Origin: an uncultured Coleofasciculus sp.
Lineage (GTDB): Bacteria > Cyanobacteriota > Cyanobacteriia > Cyanobacteriales > Coleofasciculaceae
Assembly (NCBI GenBank): GCA_902805485.1
Contig: CADCTM010000922.1
Location: 1 to 6,393 of the forward strand
Length of the DNA: 6,393 nt
Direction: 5' to 3'
The notes beneath the pieces were generated by a model. The model searched no databases. It was not told the origin of the DNA and saw only the letters and a program-made list of their open reading frames with translations. The position numbers and the translations under genes were made by a program. This document shows, piece by piece, positions 1-5,794 of this stretch (position 1 is its first letter; every line of letters begins with the position of its first letter).

Positions 1-63
1 GAGATTGAGAGATTTAGCTCTTACTTAGTAGCTCAATTGTTATAGCCCAAGAGGCTCGCTTTT

Positions 64-330
64 CTAATCGGTCTCGATTTTCAAGTCAGTGATTGTGAAA
101 AGACCCCGACCAATCCGTTCAATTAGCTCACTCCGAGAAATATTTAGCTGCTCGCTGAGTTGATCTAATCCTGCCTGAGCAGTTGGGGTAATGCTGACTG
201 AAACAATTTTTTTGAGTTCATCGTATACTTCAGGTTGCCCTCGCATTGACTTCACTCCTTTGCAGCTCGGCTTTTTTTCACGGTCTCGCCGAGGTCTACC
301 CTTTCTTGTGATTTTTCTAGAGTTTGGCAT
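64..330 (-). CDS. Small DNA-binding protein, AT-hook-like tail plus ribbon-helix-helix domain
   Basis: The 88-residue protein has two visible parts. Residues 5-20 are very basic and contain RKGRPRRDR, which resembles an AT-hook (GRP core flanked by basic residues). Residues 41-77 fit a ribbon-helix-helix (CopG/Arc type) fold: a short strand (KIVSVSIT), helix A (about 49-62), a turn at NIS, and helix B (SRSELIERIGRG). Proteins of this fold dimerise and insert the strand into the DNA major groove, usually as autorepressors of small operons or as antitoxins. It is last of three minus-strand genes, 85 nt after the stop of the 308-aa gene. No good Shine-Dalgarno precedes the ATG. No toxin gene is visible next to it, although the stretch beyond position 1 is unseen. 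Fold: fairly sure. Target and role: unknown. Confidence 0.75.
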   Translation of the reverse strand: MPNSRKITRKGRPRRDREKKPSCKGVKSMRGQPEVYDELKKIVSVSITPTAQAGLDQLSEQLNISRSELIERIGRGLFTITDLKIETD

Positions 331-415
331 TAGGACAAAATAATTTTTTGCTCTAACTATTTAAATATCAGAGCCAAAAGGGGAGTGGAGTTTTGGGCGA
401 GTTTTTTAAGTTTTG

Positions 416-1342
416 TTAAGTCCAGTCCCAGTAAATATAGCCATCGTCAGTTACTTTTCCCTGAATGGGAACTTTCTGACTGGTCTGCTTGGTTTGATAA
501 GGCAATCCCTTTCTAAAATGGAGATTGTCGTCAATCAGGTTGGCTGCCGCCTTGTGAGTTTTCAAGTAAGCTTTCCAAAGTTTGTCGAAGGGTTGGCTTC
601 TTTTATGAGACCGCAGCGCTAAGAGCGGGTAGCCTTCCCAGCCCCTATCCATCAGTACTTGTTCGTATTTTTTTTTAAGGGATTCATCCTCGAGCTGGTC
701 GGAAAAGAATTTTAGCCCTTGGCGATAGTGTTTCTTGTCCGATTTCTTATCGATTCGTGAGAAGGTTGAACTGAAGGCTTCTTGTTGCCAGTGCCTCTTA
801 AATCTGGCTTTCAGGATATGAATGAAGAGTTCCTGAAAGTCTTGGAAGGGCCAATCAATGCCTTTAGCTTTTGCCCAGTCTATGATTAAAGGTTCTCCCG
901 CCTTTAGCAAGTTGTAAAGGGCTTTATCAGCCTCTGTTTCCAGCTTGAGATTTTCGATGTCCTGAGACGGTAAAATTTGACTGAGAGGACCATCTGGTCG
1001 AAGTGGATCGGGAATCACTGGAAAGACCAGGTTGGCTAACCTGATGGCCCTGACCTGCCAGTACAGCTGAACGCATCGCATCCACAGAGCTTGATTTTGA
1101 TTGTTAGAAACCCGCTTAAACTGGGCAACGGCTCTAATCTCCTCCGCCAGCTTATGGCAATCATATGCGTCGGGTGTATTGGGCAACAAGATGAGGCGAA
1201 ATGGGATATAGTTGCGTTTGATGCCAAGCACTTTATCTTCGGCGAGCGCCCGTTCCCTGCCAAGTTCTAGAGCACGCGAGCGTGCAACTTCTTGAAAACA
1301 AGCGTTTTCATCGAGGAGTGCAATCACAATTTCCCGAAACAT
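416..1342 (-). CDS. Hypothetical protein, 308 aa, unrecognised
   Basis: I do not recognise this family. The 308-residue product is soluble in appearance, with no signal peptide or clear membrane segment. The first 75 residues look alpha-helical. Residues 84-110 form an aromatic and hydrophobic stretch (ALWMRCVQLYWQVRAIRL). The centre (160-190) is rich in W, F, H and K, and the C-terminal third is strongly basic (KKSDKKHYRQ, SHKRSQ, KTHKAA), ending in an acidic-aromatic tail (DDGYIYWDWT). The basic surface would suit nucleic-acid binding, but this is inference only. The ATG at 1342 is supported by a minus-strand AGAGG at 1350-1354, 7 nt upstream. It lies 131 nt downstream of the 304-codon gene and 85 nt upstream of the RHH gene, so the three may be co-transcribed. 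Confidence 0.8.
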   Translation of the reverse strand: MFREIVIALLDENACFQEVARSRALELGRERALAEDKVLGIKRNYIPFRLILLPNTPDAYDCHKLAEEIRAVAQFKRVSNNQNQALWMRCVQLYWQVRAIRLANLVFPVIPDPLRPDGPLSQILPSQDIENLKLETEADKALYNLLKAGEPLIIDWAKAKGIDWPFQDFQELFIHILKARFKRHWQQEAFSSTFSRIDKKSDKKHYRQGLKFFSDQLEDESLKKKYEQVLMDRGWEGYPLLALRSHKRSQPFDKLWKAYLKTHKAAANLIDDNLHFRKGLPYQTKQTSQKVPIQGKVTDDGYIYWDWT

Positions 1343-1349
1343 AAGCCAA

Positions 1350-1354
1350 CCTCT
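1350..1354 (-). promoter_or_regulatory. Ribosome binding site of the 308-aa gene
   Basis: AGAGG on the minus strand with a 7-nt spacer to the ATG at 1342. It fixes the start of the 308-aa gene. It is the clearest Shine-Dalgarno I found in the window. Confidence 0.6.
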
Positions 1355-1473
1355 GTGCCTAATAGGGGTTACTACTCACACCCAATTGTCTGGAGCCTTC
1401 TTGGACTAAGGGTGCCTATATCGAGTCCCCGTCATGCAAGGACAAGTTATTCATTCCTGCTTAAATCACATCG

Positions 1474-2388
1474 TTACTCAATTAACCTCAGGTCAGCCAG
1501 AGGAATTTCTTGAGCCACATACCAGTTGGGAGCGCTCACGGTCGCCATCTCACCACTAATAGCTTTGACAGTAAGCGGATACCGTTTACAAACCTGCACC
1601 CAACTGTAATCCTTACCGTCGTAATAGCAGACATCACCCACCTTCAGGTGTGCCCTTGCCGGAGGCGGTTCAGATATCGAGGCATCAGTGACCAATACAT
1701 CCACAATCACCCCATGTTCTTGAATTGGCTCCACAACATCCAGATTCGACCCAACCCACTTACGAGCAATCGTCACCTTCACAGAATTACCCGACTTCAA
1801 GAACTCACGCATCCGTTCAATCTGTGCTAACTTATGCAAATTCTTTTCCCGCTCACGGGTCGTACAAATGTCCTCTTCAGAAGCAGAAACCGACACTAAA
1901 ACCTCAGGAGGTGCAGGAGGCATCAACTCAGGAGACTCATTAGACTGAACCGAATTCGACTGCAACAACTGCATCGCTTCAGCCGCGTCCTCTAGCGTCA
2001 CGTCCGTATCAGCAAGCAACTCAGGAGGAACATAAGCACCCGACACACCTAGAGTCTTATCCCGCTCCCACTGGTCAGCAAAATTGACAACAGTGCGCTT
2101 GAAGCTTTCCCATAGCTGATAAGCCTCACCCTTATCCCTTAATGCCTTGTGAACCGCTGCAATCGACTGCTCACCCGACATTTGGTCAGTCTTGAGGCGA
2201 CAGCTTAAAAAACGTAGGAATCGTGGGTAAACCTGACCCGGAGCAATTTCCCATTCCTGCTTCTCGCACATCCCCACAAGTTCACCCCGACGATACTCAT
2301 TGAGGTCAGGACTTACGCAACTGGCACAATGCGAAGGCTTAAGTAGTACAAATGCACTCTTAAACAGCCACAACTGAGCGCCGAGCAA
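1474..2388 (-). CDS. Hypothetical protein with SH3/KOW-like C-terminus; 5' end replaced by IS DNA
   Basis: The open frame has 304 codons, but codons 1-27 lie inside the insertion sequence whose left end is at 2307, so they are not native. Host sequence begins at codon 28-29 (LNEYRRGELVG). An internal ATG at 2271 (codon 40) is an alternative start in the present genome. Removing the IS (2307-3585) joins the frame to an ATG at 3601-3599 and gives a 282-codon product starting MRSPLNLNEYRR. The N-terminal half is helical and charged (about 44-140, with YPRFLRFL and QLWESFKRTVVNFADQWERD). Residues 145-170 are a Pro/Ser/Glu-rich linker and 175-198 a charged helix. Residues 203-304 are beta-rich with a GDVCYYDGKDY turn and a VKAISGEMATV stretch, resembling an SH3/KOW-like barrel. 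I do not recognise the family. Whether it is still expressed is unknown. Confidence 0.65.
   Translation of the reverse strand: MLGAQLWLFKSAFVLLKPSHCASCVSPDLNEYRRGELVGMCEKQEWEIAPGQVYPRFLRFLSCRLKTDQMSGEQSIAAVHKALRDKGEAYQLWESFKRTVVNFADQWERDKTLGVSGAYVPPELLADTDVTLEDAAEAMQLLQSNSVQSNESPELMPPAPPEVLVSVSASEEDICTTREREKNLHKLAQIERMREFLKSGNSVKVTIARKWVGSNLDVVEPIQEHGVIVDVLVTDASISEPPPARAHLKVGDVCYYDGKDYSWVQVCKRYPLTVKAISGEMATVSAPNWYVAQEIPLADLRLIE
2307..2323 (+). repeat. Left terminal inverted repeat of the IS
   Basis: CAGGACTTACGCAACTG, the exact reverse complement of 3569-3585. The outermost C/G pair could belong to the flank rather than the element, leaving 16 bp. Confidence 0.9.
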
Positions 2389-2410
2389 ATATTTAGATTG
2401 ATAACAGTAA

Positions 2411-2431
2411 TTAACTTTTCTTGAAAGTTAA
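2411..2431. repeat. 8-bp inverted repeat upstream of the transposase
   Basis: TTAACTTT and AAAGTTAA separated by TCTTG form a perfect 8-bp stem with a 5-nt loop, lying just inside the IS and upstream of its putative promoter. Hairpins here in IS elements can shield the transposase from outside transcription. That role is inferred; AT-rich sequence makes such stems fairly likely by chance. Confidence 0.35.
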
Positions 2432-2439
2432 AACGAGTC

Positions 2440-2469
2440 TTGATGGGAAAATTAATTTAAGTGTATATT
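2440..2469 (+). promoter_or_regulatory. Possible transposase promoter
   Basis: TTGATG (2440-2445), an 18-nt spacer and TATATT (2464-2469) resemble a sigma-70 promoter. The -10 box is only 10 nt before the ATG at 2480, so the transcript would be almost leaderless. No Shine-Dalgarno is present. Confidence 0.3.
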
Positions 2470-2479
2470 CCGTCAGACA

Positions 2480-3525
2480 ATGAAGTTTACTAAACTCAAC
2501 TACTGTCAGTACTTACTGAGTAGTCAAATCAATTATAAATTAACAAATTTAGCCAACCACTTAGCTGGAATTAGCCACGACAAAATCAACCGTTATTTAA
2601 AGAACGAAAAGCTAACACCCAGTCTACTTTGGGATAATGTTAAAGAATTAATTGAGAGAGAAGAAAATGCTTATTTAATTTTTGATGATACAGTTATCGA
2701 TAAGAGATATTCTGAAGAAATCGAATTAACTCGTTGGCAATATAGCGGTAATGAACATGGTGTTATCCGATAGCGCAGCGGGCGCGCGTACTCGCGCGAC
2801 GGCATAGGGTTAATAAGTTGTCTATATGTCAACCCGAAAACCGGAAAATTTTGGGTAATAGATTATCGGATATATAACCCATCAGAAAATGGGAAAACTA
2901 AGATAGACCATGTGCTGGATATGCTGGAAAGCCTGATTGGCTAAAAGGCTCTACCGTTTAGTACGGTTTTGATGGATTCCTGGTATGCGACGAATAAAAT
3001 AATGTTATATATCGACAATTTAGGTAAATATTACTATTGTCATCTCAAACGAAATCGACTCGTTGATGATACCGCAGGAAATGAAGATTATAAGAGAATT
3101 GAAACCTTCATGATGGAATGAAACGGAACTGAAAGATGGTAAAATAATTAAAATAAAGAAATTTCCTGGTTGCAAAAAAGTGAAACAATTCCTTAGTTAC
3201 TGTCTCTACCGACAGAACGGACTATATCGCTACCAACGATTTATCTCAAAATTCCACGGATGTTGTACAACAGGTGTGTAAGATTCGTTGGAAGATTGAA
3301 GAGTTTCACAGAGAATTAAAACAATTAACTGGCATTGAATCTTGTCAATGCCGCAAAGCTCGGATTCAAAAAAATCATATCGCTTGTGCTATTTTAGTTT
3401 GGCTCAGGCTTAAAGATATTGCTTATCAGACTGGTCAAACTATTTATCAACTCAAATACGCACTTTTGTCAGACTATTTAATTCAACAATTGAAACGACC
3501 GAATATTTTCAGGCGTTTTGTCTAG
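2480..3525 (+). pseudogene. IS701-like transposase, disrupted by a 30-nt insertion, a nonsense codon and two frameshifts
   Basis: Stitching frames together gives a near full-length DDE transposase from the ATG at 2480 to the TAG at 3523. The N-terminal 97 codons end at FDDTVIDKR (first catalytic Asp, residue 69 or 70) and GNEHGVIR, where a 30-nt insertion (2771-2800) introduces TAG. The same frame resumes at 2801 (GIGLISCLYVNPKTGKFWVIDYR), meets TAA at 2942, then carries the second Asp region (VLMDSWYA, Asp at 2975). One base appears gained just before 3117, and another near 3195 (CTT-A-GTT). The last segment (VTVSTDRTDYIATNDLSQ, then WKIEEFHRELKQLTGIESCQCR with the catalytic Glu region) runs intact to the end. 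Several independent lesions mean long-standing inactivity. Family name is from memory. Confidence 0.9.
2771..2800. repeat. 30-nt GC-rich micro-insertion inside the transposase gene
   Basis: Codons on either side (GTT ATC CGA before, GGC ATA GGG after) join in frame to give the expected VIRGIGL, so exactly 30 foreign nt lie between them. The insert is almost pure G+C amid AT-rich sequence, contains CGCGCG-TACT-CGCGCG (6-bp stem, 4-nt loop) and starts with TAG, which stops translation. It resembles the small dispersed palindromic repeats known from filamentous cyanobacteria such as Nostoc; class membership is inferred. Confidence 0.7.
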
Positions 3526-3528
3526 TTT

Positions 3529-3564
3529 TTTGCTTAAAGGCGCGGCGTAGCAGCGCCTTTGCTT
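3529..3564. repeat. 29-nt palindromic micro-insertion with 7-bp flanking duplication
   Basis: TTTGCTT occurs at 3529-3535 and again at 3558-3564. Between them, AAAGGCGC and GCGCCTTT form a perfect 8-bp stem around a 9-nt loop (GGCGTAGCA). Removing one 29-nt unit gives a plain IS end. The hairpin lies just after the transposase stop and could also act as a weak terminator. Confidence 0.65.
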
Positions 3565-3568
3565 GTGA

Positions 3569-3585
3569 CAGTTGCGTAAGTCCTG
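3569..3585 (-). repeat. Right terminal inverted repeat of the IS
   Basis: CAGTTGCGTAAGTCCTG, the exact reverse complement of 2307-2323. The next bases inward (TTGTG) also mirror the left end after one mismatch. Confidence 0.9.
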
Positions 3586-3828
3586 TTAAAGGTGATCGCA
3601 TTGCCCCTAAGCCAATCCCGCCAGATATTCCTAGCCTGTGTTTAGACAGTACTTACTGCTCAATCTGGCGAAGCCAAAAAACTGCAACCTAACAAATCGC
3701 TTTATTCCCAAAGTTGGATTCATGCCACCCTTCAAGAGCAAACCCCACAAAGTTTTCTAGTATTAAAGAATAGGCTTTCAATTTTCACAATCATTTTTTT
3801 GTCCTCACCCTCAATACTTTTTACAATC
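3586..3828. other. Intergenic region, probable former 5' end of the minus-strand gene
   Basis: On the minus strand an ATG at 3601-3599 and four further codons (MRSPL) run up to the IS and fuse in frame with the 304-codon gene if the IS is removed. On the plus strand the frame of the following 130-aa gene is open from 3646 without a stop, reading SGEAKKLQPNKSLYSQSW and onward, but without an ATG before 3829. This may be debris of another gene or chance. A HIP1-like GTGATCGC lies at 3592-3599. No convincing promoter was found. Confidence 0.4.
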
Positions 3829-4221
3829 ATGTCTCTAAACCCTCAACAAGAAAAAATCCTGAAAGCTTTTGTGACCGCCCTTGCTCAACAAGATGAATCT
3901 TTGCCAGTGGCACTACAAAAACAGGTCAATGCCATCGGTCAGAACTTGGAAGCTCGGATTGTAGAACTACCTACCATCGCCGCCAATCTGCCGAGTTTAA
4001 ATCAGGCTTACCAAGTAGCTCTATCGGATACACAAACGGACAAAGGCAAGCAAGGCGCAACATTGGTTTCTACGAATCAGGATCACAGCGCCAAATTTCG
4101 CGAACACGCTGCCCAAATTCTCACAGATTCAGACCCGGTTCAAGCCGCTCAACAAAACCAATCTCGAGGATTAGGGCAAATTGCCACAAACCCACTCAAG
4201 CGCTTCTTTAGCAGGGGTTAG
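3829..4221 (+). CDS. Hypothetical soluble protein, 130 aa
   Basis: I do not recognise the family. From the ATG at 3829 the product begins MSLNPQQEKILKAFVTAL and ends NPLKRFFSRG. It is rich in Gln and Ala, has no Cys, and has no signal peptide or membrane segment. Residues 4-55 are likely helices with alternating hydrophobic positions (KILKAFVTALAQ, VALQKQVNAIG). The central part (70-95) is polar and probably disordered, followed by a helix around FREHAAQIL and a basic tail. An in-frame TTG at 3799 would add ten hydrophobic residues. I prefer the ATG because the added stretch looks like AT-rich upstream DNA, but no Shine-Dalgarno decides it. It would be divergent from the 304-codon gene before the IS arrived. 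Confidence 0.65.
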   Translation: MSLNPQQEKILKAFVTALAQQDESLPVALQKQVNAIGQNLEARIVELPTIAANLPSLNQAYQVALSDTQTDKGKQGATLVSTNQDHSAKFREHAAQILTDSDPVQAAQQNQSRGLGQIATNPLKRFFSRG

Positions 4222-4435
4222 GAAAGAAACAGTATGTTCTATGTCGATAATAGAAGAAAAAAACCTTTTTGAGGCGGTCAAGGGACAATTGAGAAAGTAA
4301 ACCGGACACATTCCCAAAAGGGAACTCTAGACTTTTTCGGCGGCTAAGGGTTTTGAGTGGATGAAGGTAAAATTTAAAAGCTGAAAAGAGCCAAAGTCTG
4401 AAATGCTTACGGGATAGAAGTTTAGAGGATTTTAA

Positions 4436-4491
4436 AGGTAACGCCACCCCCAGTAATAGCTTTAATGCTTATACAACGGGTGGCGTTACCT
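4436..4491. repeat. Perfect 14-bp inverted repeat with 28-nt spacer
   Basis: AGGTAACGCCACCC (4436-4449) and GGGTGGCGTTACCT (4478-4491) are exact reverse complements. A stem this long and without mismatch is unlikely by chance. The spacer is AT-rich and shows no gene. There is no T-run after it, so it is not a typical terminator. It could be a miniature mobile element or a structured RNA. Confidence 0.75.
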
Positions 4492-4530
4492 AGAGACTGG
4501 GTAGCTGCTCGACTTAACTAACCTAAAAAG

Positions 4531-4561
4531 GCGATCACTTTCAGACCAGACGAGTGATCGC
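4531..4561. repeat. HIP1-like 9-bp inverted repeat
   Basis: GCGATCACT (4531-4539) pairs perfectly with AGTGATCGC (4553-4561) across a 13-nt loop. Each arm is a one-base variant of HIP1. Such arrangements are frequent in cyanobacterial intergenic DNA. Confidence 0.6.
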
Positions 4562-4585
4562 AACTGCGCTAGCTCCAAGTCACCG

Positions 4586-4619
4586 CTGTCTGAAGGATAG
4601 TCCTGTTTGTTCTAGACAG
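4586..4619. repeat. Small nested inverted repeat
   Basis: CTGTCT (4586-4591) pairs with AGACAG (4614-4619), with a further AGGA-TAG-TCCT inside. Short and possibly chance; no function assigned. Confidence 0.3.
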
Positions 4620-4649
4620 TTGCTCAATCAGAAATACGATCACTTCAGT

Positions 4650-4669
4650 CCGGACAGGCGATCACATCT
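4650..4669 (+). repeat. 20-nt dispersed repeat, copy 1 (copy 2 at 6161-6180)
   Basis: Matches 6161-6180 at 18 of 20 positions: CCGGAC, then A or G, GGCGATC, A or G, CATCT. The second copy contains a perfect HIP1, the first the variant GCGATCAC. Both lie in non-coding DNA. Confidence 0.5.
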
Positions 4670-4749
4670 GACACCAAACCCGCAAACTGTCTAACCTCGG
4701 TGTAAACTCGCGTTAAAACAACCTCTACCGCTTACAGGACATTTCCCCT

Positions 4750-4964
4750 ATGTCTTTACACCTTATCGCAGCAATTGACGCTGCCACTCCCCCCTGCTGT
4801 TCAATTTCTTGTTTAAAGGGTTAAGGCGTATCTTCACTCCTTGCGATTAGCCTAACAGCAAATCGCTCACTTTTCTTCGCAATGAGCGCTCGCAGCACCC
4901 AGTCCTGATCCAACGCCTACAATTACGGCAACACGGCAACTTTGAAGAGATTTATCAGTTCTAA
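4750..4964 (+). pseudogene. Possible remnant of a small gene
   Basis: An ATG at 4750 opens a 24-codon frame (MSLHLIAAIDAATPP...) closed by TAA. Further on, a different frame gives a protein-like stretch ending HPVLIQRLQLRQHGNFEEIYQF and TAA at 4962-4964. With frameshifts these could be the two ends of one gene of about 70 codons. I do not recognise it, and a chance reading is quite possible. Confidence 0.2.
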
Positions 4965-5014
4965 CCCTCATTGATTGGTAGTCTTACCTCAAGAACACCT
5001 GGAAAATAGTTAAG

Positions 5015-5794
5015 ATGACACAACTGCGTGCCTTGATTTTTGACGTTGATGGAACGATGGCAGATACTGAGCGAGATGGTCATCGCGTTGCTTTCAACCG
5101 TGCCTTTGCTGAAGCGGGTAAGGATTGGGATTGGTCAATCTCGCTGTATGGAGAGTTACTTGAGGTTACGGGGGGAAAGGAACGCATTCGCTTTTACTTG
5201 GAGCAGTATCGACCGGAAGAAGAGCCACCGACTGACTTGGACAAGTTTATCGCCGACATTCATACAACCAAAACCAAATATTACCAACAATTGGCGGCTG
5301 AGGGTGCTATGCCGTTGCGCGTAGGAGTGAAGCGATTGATAGAAGAAGCTCGAACTGAAGGAGTACGCTTGGCGATCGCAACAACATCTTCACGCCCCAA
5401 TGTTACTGCCTTATTGGAACATACCCTTGGAGCCAATAGTCCTTCCTGGTTTGAGGTGATTGCCGCTGGTGATATCGTTCCTGCCAAAAAACCAGCGCCA
5501 GATGTCTATCAGTATGTCCTACAGATGATGGATTTAGAGGCTCAAGATTGCCTTGCGATTGAAGACTCGTACCAGGGTTTAGAAGCTGCCTGTCAACTAG
5601 GTTTAAAAACGATTGTTACGGTTAACGAATACACGCAAAACCAAGATTTTTCCAGTGCCATACTGGTATTAAATCACCTGGGCGAACCAGAGCAACCCTT
5701 TAGTGTTCTTGCTGGTGATGCTGGTGATGCAAGTTATGTCGATATAGCATTGGTGCAGCGTCTCCACGCTCACTTTGAGCCAATGACACATTAG
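5015..5794 (+). CDS. HAD-superfamily phosphatase, CbbY-like
   Basis: The 259-residue protein shows all four HAD motifs. Motif I is DVDGTMADTE, with nucleophile Asp10 and acid/base Asp12. Motif II is in LAIATTSS (119-126), with Thr123 or Thr124. Motif III is Lys159 in AKKPAPD. Motif IV is IEDSYQGLEAA, with Glu183 and Asp184 for Mg2+ binding. An alpha-helical cap lies at about 19-100. Length and wording (DTERDGHRVAFNRAF, EDSYQGLEAA) fit the CbbY/CbbZ branch. Characterised CbbY dephosphorylates xylulose 1,5-bisphosphate, a misfire product that inhibits Rubisco, so a cytoplasmic cleanup role in carbon fixation is plausible. No Rubisco or Calvin-cycle gene is adjacent, so other sugar phosphates are possible. 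The C-terminus contains a small tandem repeat (AGDAGD, a 9-bp unit at 5711-5728). It stands alone, with only a weak GGAAAA-type RBS. Confidence 0.93.
   Translation: MTQLRALIFDVDGTMADTERDGHRVAFNRAFAEAGKDWDWSISLYGELLEVTGGKERIRFYLEQYRPEEEPPTDLDKFIADIHTTKTKYYQQLAAEGAMPLRVGVKRLIEEARTEGVRLAIATTSSRPNVTALLEHTLGANSPSWFEVIAAGDIVPAKKPAPDVYQYVLQMMDLEAQDCLAIEDSYQGLEAACQLGLKTIVTVNEYTQNQDFSSAILVLNHLGEPEQPFSVLAGDAGDASYVDIALVQRLHAHFEPMTH
5372..5379. repeat. HIP1 octamer inside the phosphatase gene
   Basis: Perfect GCGATCGC within the codons for LAIAT of motif II. HIP1 is highly over-represented in many cyanobacterial genomes and supports this origin. Confidence 0.85.

Larger units (their letters stand above)
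2307..3585 (+). mobile_element. Decayed IS701-like insertion sequence, 1279 bp
   Basis: Both boundaries are defined by perfect 17-bp inverted repeats (2307-2323 and 3569-3585), with similarity continuing inward (CACAA after one mismatch). The element encodes a single plus-strand transposase, now a pseudogene. The transposase wording (ISHDKINRYLKNEKLTP, FDDTVIDKR, WKIEEFHRELKQLTGIE) matches a DDE transposase type widespread in cyanobacteria that I recall as annotated IS701 family; the family name is from memory. No target-site duplication is visible: the 4 bp on the left are AGGT and on the right TTAA. Two GC-rich micro-insertions (30 and 29 nt) add to its length, so the ancestral element was about 1.22 kb. 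The copy cannot transpose on its own. Confidence 0.88.
4222..5014. other. Long non-coding stretch with palindromes and possible gene debris
   Basis: No intact gene is supported. It holds a 5-bp hairpin TTCCC-AAAA-GGGAA (4311-4324), a perfect 14-bp inverted repeat (4436-4491), a HIP1-like palindrome (4531-4561), a smaller stem (4586-4619), more HIP1-like words near 4650, and short open stretches. One starts at ATG 4241 (MSIIEEKNLFEAVKGQLRK, then TAA); others lie at 4361-4493 and 4750-4964. The minus-strand open frame over 4208-4447 has no coding character. A tRNA or known riboswitch was not seen. Confidence 0.5.

Noticed and set aside
4..37. 6-bp stem ATTGAG/CTCAAT after the RHH gene as terminator
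   Set aside because: Short stem, long loop and no T-run; not sufficient for a terminator call.
1510..1943. Two plus-strand open frames opposite the 304-codon gene
   Set aside because: Antisense shadows rich in H, P, T and S, with no motif.
2506..3658. CAGTACTTACTG present both in the transposase start and right of the IS, suggesting a second IS fragment
   Set aside because: The match is only 12 nt with no continuing similarity; one such match is expected by chance in a window of this size.
4241..4300. Short plus-strand frame MSIIEEKNLFEAVKGQLRK
   Set aside because: It looks protein-like but has only 19 codons, no Shine-Dalgarno and repeated stops after it. Kept only as a remark in the non-coding stretch.
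4208..4447. 79-codon minus-strand open frame
   Set aside because: It overlaps the end of the 130-aa gene, is rich in F, K, S and L as expected for AT-rich non-coding DNA, and shows no motif or ribosome binding site.
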